From WHTG01 sp035540515 (GTDB lineage: Bacteria > Actinomycetota > Nitriliruptoria > Euzebyales > Egibacteraceae): 34,592 nucleotides of DNA. Each line of letters opens with the position of its first letter. The first letter of the stretch is position 1. Positions 33,093-34,592 of this stretch are shown in pieces. The translations under genes and the position numbers were made by a program. The stretch is from NCBI GenBank assembly GCA_035540515.1, contig DATLGM010000107.1:1-34592 (forward strand), read 5' to 3'. The notes beneath the pieces were generated by a model, which worked only from the letters and a program-made list of their open reading frames with translations, did no database searches and was not told the origin of the DNA.

Positions 33093-33135
33093 CAGCAGGG
33101 TCCTTCCAGCGGCGGGCGATCACGCTAGATCAATA

Positions 33136-33150
33136 TGGTAACCGTTGTCA
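33136..33150. promoter_or_regulatory. Zur-box-like 7-1-7 inverted repeat upstream of znuA
   Basis: TGGTAAC-C-GTTGTCA pairs at 5 of 7 positions per arm and resembles the Zur-box pattern of actinobacteria (TGATAAT-G-ATTATCA-like). It lies between znuA (start 33092, minus) and the ArsR-type gene (plus). Its left arm shares TGGTAA with the stronger box at 34489. Confidence 0.55.
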
Positions 33151-33177
33151 ACTGGTCCCCCGACGACCGTGCCTCAG

Positions 33178-33213
33178 TTGCCATTACATATGCGGAGATG
33201 GCAATATGGCAAT
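33178..33213. promoter_or_regulatory. Candidate ArsR/SmtB operator: inverted TTGCCAT plus tandem ATGGCAAT
   Basis: TTGCCAT (33178-33184) is inverted relative to two tandem copies of ATGGCAAT (33198-33205 and 33206-33213). These repeats lie just before or across the start of the ArsR-type gene, where such repressors usually bind for autoregulation. If the repeats are the operator, the true start may be the GTG at 33214 rather than the ATG at 33190. Confidence 0.5.
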
Positions 33214-33501
33214 GTGTCCGATGCACACCTTGACGCCGCCACGGGCCTGCTCAAGGCACTGGCGAGTCCCCTGCGCCTGAGGATCGTCTTGTCGTTGGCT
33301 GACCAACCGCAGTGCGTCCATGACCTGGTTGCCGGTCTGGGCGTCGCGCAGCCGTTGGTCTCCCAGCACTTGCGCGTACTCCGGTTGTCAGGGCTGACCT
33401 CGAGCGAGCGGCGCGGGCGAGAGATCGTCTACGCGCTGGCCGACGAGCACGTCGGACGCATGGCACGCGACGCGATCGACCACGCAAAGGAACAGCTATG
33501 A
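33190..33501 (+). CDS. ArsR/SmtB-family metal-sensing repressor with alpha-5 site
   Basis: This winged-helix repressor is about 103 aa. The recognition helix region is VAQPLVSQHLRVLRLSGL, and the wing is SSERRGREIVYAL. The last helix has D85-x-H87 and H98-x2-E101, the exact D/H/H/E spacing of the alpha-5 zinc site of SmtB, so it should release DNA when zinc is bound. C42 lies in the CVHDL segment of the alpha-3 region, but a full alpha-3 site is not evident. The start is uncertain: ATG 33190, GTG 33214 or TTG 33145. It is translationally coupled (ATGA) to the His-rich peptide gene, which it probably controls. Confidence 0.9.
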   Translation: MRRWQYGNVSDAHLDAATGLLKALASPLRLRIVLSLADQPQCVHDLVAGLGVAQPLVSQHLRVLRLSGLTSSERRGREIVYALADEHVGRMARDAIDHAKEQL

Positions 33502-33800
33502 GCGCCACTGCAACCCACGAGGTTCACGAGGGCCACGACCACAGCCACGGCGAGGACTGCGGCCACGTCGCCGTCCACCACGGTGACCACACCGACTACC
33601 TGCACGACGGCCACGCGCACCGCCCGCACGACGGGCACGTCGACGAGTGCGCGCCGGACGCGCACGTCGCCCACGACAGCCACGATCACGCGCATGGTGA
33701 GAACTGCGGGCATGAGGCGGTCTCTCACGGTGATCACACCGACTACGTCCACGACGGGCACCGCCACGCGGCCCACGACGACCACTGGGACGAGCACTGA
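33498..33800 (+). CDS. Histidine-rich zinc-binding small protein with internal duplication
   Basis: The 100-aa acidic protein contains 28 His and 3 Cys, with no membrane segment or signal peptide, so it is cytosolic. Residues 17-50 and 66-99 are diverged copies of one unit: HGE(D/N)CGHxAVxHGDHTDY, then V/L-HDGH and a final H-x-D-E. Similar small proteins in actinobacteria are often labelled zinc transporter permease, which cannot be right for a soluble peptide this short. A zinc buffer, store or chaperone is more plausible (inference). It overlaps the ArsR-type sensor gene by 4 nt and faces away from znuACB-zur. Confidence 0.85.
   Translation: MSATATHEVHEGHDHSHGEDCGHVAVHHGDHTDYLHDGHAHRPHDGHVDECAPDAHVAHDSHDHAHGENCGHEAVSHGDHTDYVHDGHRHAAHDDHWDEH
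33546..33794 (+). repeat. Two diverged 102-nt direct repeats encoding the His-rich units
   Basis: Copies at 33546-33647 and 33693-33794 are offset by exactly 49 codons. The protein is better conserved than the DNA: many differences are synonymous (CACGGCGAGGAC against CATGGTGAGAAC). That points to an old duplication under selection rather than a recent slippage. Confidence 0.7.
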
Positions 33801-33911
33801 CCGACAGGGCCGGCCACCCGTAGTTCGGCCGTTGCGGTGACCGCTCCTCGTGTCAGCTCAGTCCGGTAGGCGCCATCGTCAACACCGGGGACCCCCGGCC
33901 GTTGCCCCGTC

Positions 33912-34440
33912 CTAGCAACGGTCGTCGGCGTTGCCCGGACACTGCGGCTCGGGCTCGGGATCGGGACCGGGGTCGGCGTCAGGGTCGGTGCCCGGATCAC
34001 TGACGTAGTCGGGCCATAGCTCGGGGTTGTCGTACGGATCGCCGACACCGGGTCCACCCACCTGGCGGATGACCAGCGGCAGCGCCACGGCGCCGCCTTG
34101 GCCAGTGTCAGACGCCGCGATGTAGGTGTTGCCGTCCCGGTCGATCTCGTTGGCGAAGTAGTCACCAAGGCGCCGGTCGATCAGCTGCACCTGGCGGAAC
34201 GTGCCGCCCGTGCACACGGTGCCCTCGTGGACGGGCTTGTCGCTGGCCTGCACCACGACGGGATCCGAGACGGTGTCGAGCGCGCCGTCGTCGTCGCTGT
34301 CGCAGGCATTGAGCTGCGCGGCCATGACGTGCCGGCCGGCGGTGGCGCTGCGGGTCGTGGTTCGCGATCACGTCTTCGTTCTGCAGCCAGACCGCCACGG
34401 CACCATTTGAGCCGGCCGCGGATCCACCGGCGCACTCGGC
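33912..34440 (-). pseudogene. Remnant of a secreted BNR/sialidase-like protein, 5' truncated and frameshifted
   Basis: An open frame at 34325-33912 (137 aa) lacks any N-terminal domain. It reads like the C-terminal end of a secreted repeat protein: NACDSDDDG, then GTVCTGGTFRQVQLIDRRLG, DRDGNTYIAASDTGQGG and a Pro/Asp/Glu tail. Upstream in another frame (34440 to about 34345) lies AECAGGSAAGSNGAVAVWLQ followed by NEDVIANHD, which reads naturally into the first frame if about one base is gained or lost between 34368 and 34330. No start codon or signal peptide precedes it, and in-frame stops occur at 34495-34500. I take it as a decayed gene end; a short real CDS from 34325 cannot be excluded. 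The family call is tentative. Confidence 0.5.
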
Positions 34441-34486
34441 CGTCCGGAGCCCCGCCGAGACACCTGGTTTGGACGCATGCGCAGTA

Positions 34487-34505
34487 AATGGTAATCATTA
34501 TCATT
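34487..34505. promoter_or_regulatory. Strong Zur/Fur-type box near the right edge
   Basis: AATGGTAAT-C-ATTATCATT is a 9-1-9 inverted repeat with 8 of 9 positions paired, matching the AT-rich Zur/Fur box pattern and standing out from the GC-rich surroundings. A possible -35 TTGGAC (34469-34474) with 17-nt spacing would place the -10 inside the box. It is 35 nt before a likely start codon at 34541. Given zur and znuA nearby, Zur is the best candidate binder. Confidence 0.7.
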
Positions 34506-34540
34506 ACTGATCGCCGTTCTGCTCTGCTCTGGAGACCCCT

Positions 34541-34592
34541 GTGCCTACACCTGCGCGTCCCTCGCCAATGCACCGCTTCGCTTCCGCAATGG
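34541..34592 (+). CDS. Start of a probable Zur-regulated gene, cut by the window end
   Basis: GTG 34541 has GGAGA 5 nt upstream and opens a frame of 17 codons (MPTPARPSPMHRFASAM) that runs to the edge. The basic, proline-containing start is too short to identify. The Zur-like box just upstream predicts a zinc-deprivation role such as a second zinc importer, a zinc-independent paralogue or a metallochaperone. Confidence 0.4.
   Translation, partial: MPTPARPSPMHRFASAM

Noticed and set aside
33885..33898. CCGGG-GACC-CCCGG hairpin between the His-rich gene and the pseudogene
   Set aside because: A 5-bp stem in GC-rich DNA is expected by chance; no supporting T tract.
1..34592. CRISPR arrays, tRNA or rRNA genes, transposases, phage genes
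   Set aside because: No regularly spaced repeats, no cloverleaf-like or rRNA-like stretches and no transposase or phage proteins were seen on either strand.

Overview
The window is very GC-rich, with third codon positions almost always G or C, many GTG starts and dense packing with frequent 4-nt ATGA/GTGA overlaps. A GuaB1-type CBS-containing IMPDH-like protein, FCD-family GntR and TPR-LuxR regulators and a small His-rich zinc peptide all fit a high-GC actinobacterium, possibly a deep lineage such as Nitriliruptoria (inference only). No rRNA, tRNA, CRISPR array, insertion sequence or phage gene was seen. No gene-free stretch exceeds about 190 bases.

Region 1 (1-11846) is a catabolic locus with a divergent promoter. 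Leftward runs a Liv-type ABC uptake operon: two permeases, then a substrate-binding lipoprotein cut by the window edge. Rightward runs an eight-gene operon: GlcD-like FAD oxidase, ketose-3-epimerase-like TIM barrel, Tm-1-like (UPF0261) protein, creatininase-family hydrolase, FCD-type GntR regulator, and LutA-LutB-LutC. A perfect 12-bp palindrome centred on TGTATACA lies between the two operons and is the likely GntR operator. The substrate is unknown.

Region 2 (11836-18162) is mixed. A leftward unit has an RsbQ-like alpha/beta hydrolase, an RsbP-like PAS-SpoIIE phosphatase and an aldose 1-epimerase-like protein. Rightward are a small unknown protein, a TPR-LuxR regulator, a GNAT acetyltransferase and a methyltransferase.

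Region 3 (18159-27344) looks like a non-phosphorylating sugar or sugar-acid pathway: two zinc dehydrogenases, an SMP-30 lactonase, an SDR resembling 2-keto-3-deoxy-L-fuconate dehydrogenase, an IolE-like isomerase, an FAH-family hydrolase resembling 2,4-diketo-3-deoxy-fuconate hydrolase, an IlvD/Edd dehydratase and an amidase. Together these give aldose to lactone to aldonate to 2-keto-3-deoxy acid to 2,4-diketo acid to pyruvate plus lactate (6-deoxyhexose) or glycolate (pentose). Those end products suit the LutABC and GlcD-like oxidase of region 1, so the regions may be one metabolic system (inference).

Region 4 (27397-30049) holds housekeeping or unrelated genes: guaB1, a DUF1697 protein and a VOC-fold protein.

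Region 5 (30057-34592) is a zinc-homeostasis locus: znuA-znuC-znuB-zur leftward, and divergently an ArsR/SmtB-type sensor and a peptide that is 28% histidine. One Zur-like box lies in the divergent promoter. A stronger one near the right edge precedes a gene that runs off the window, next to a decayed fragment of a secreted protein.
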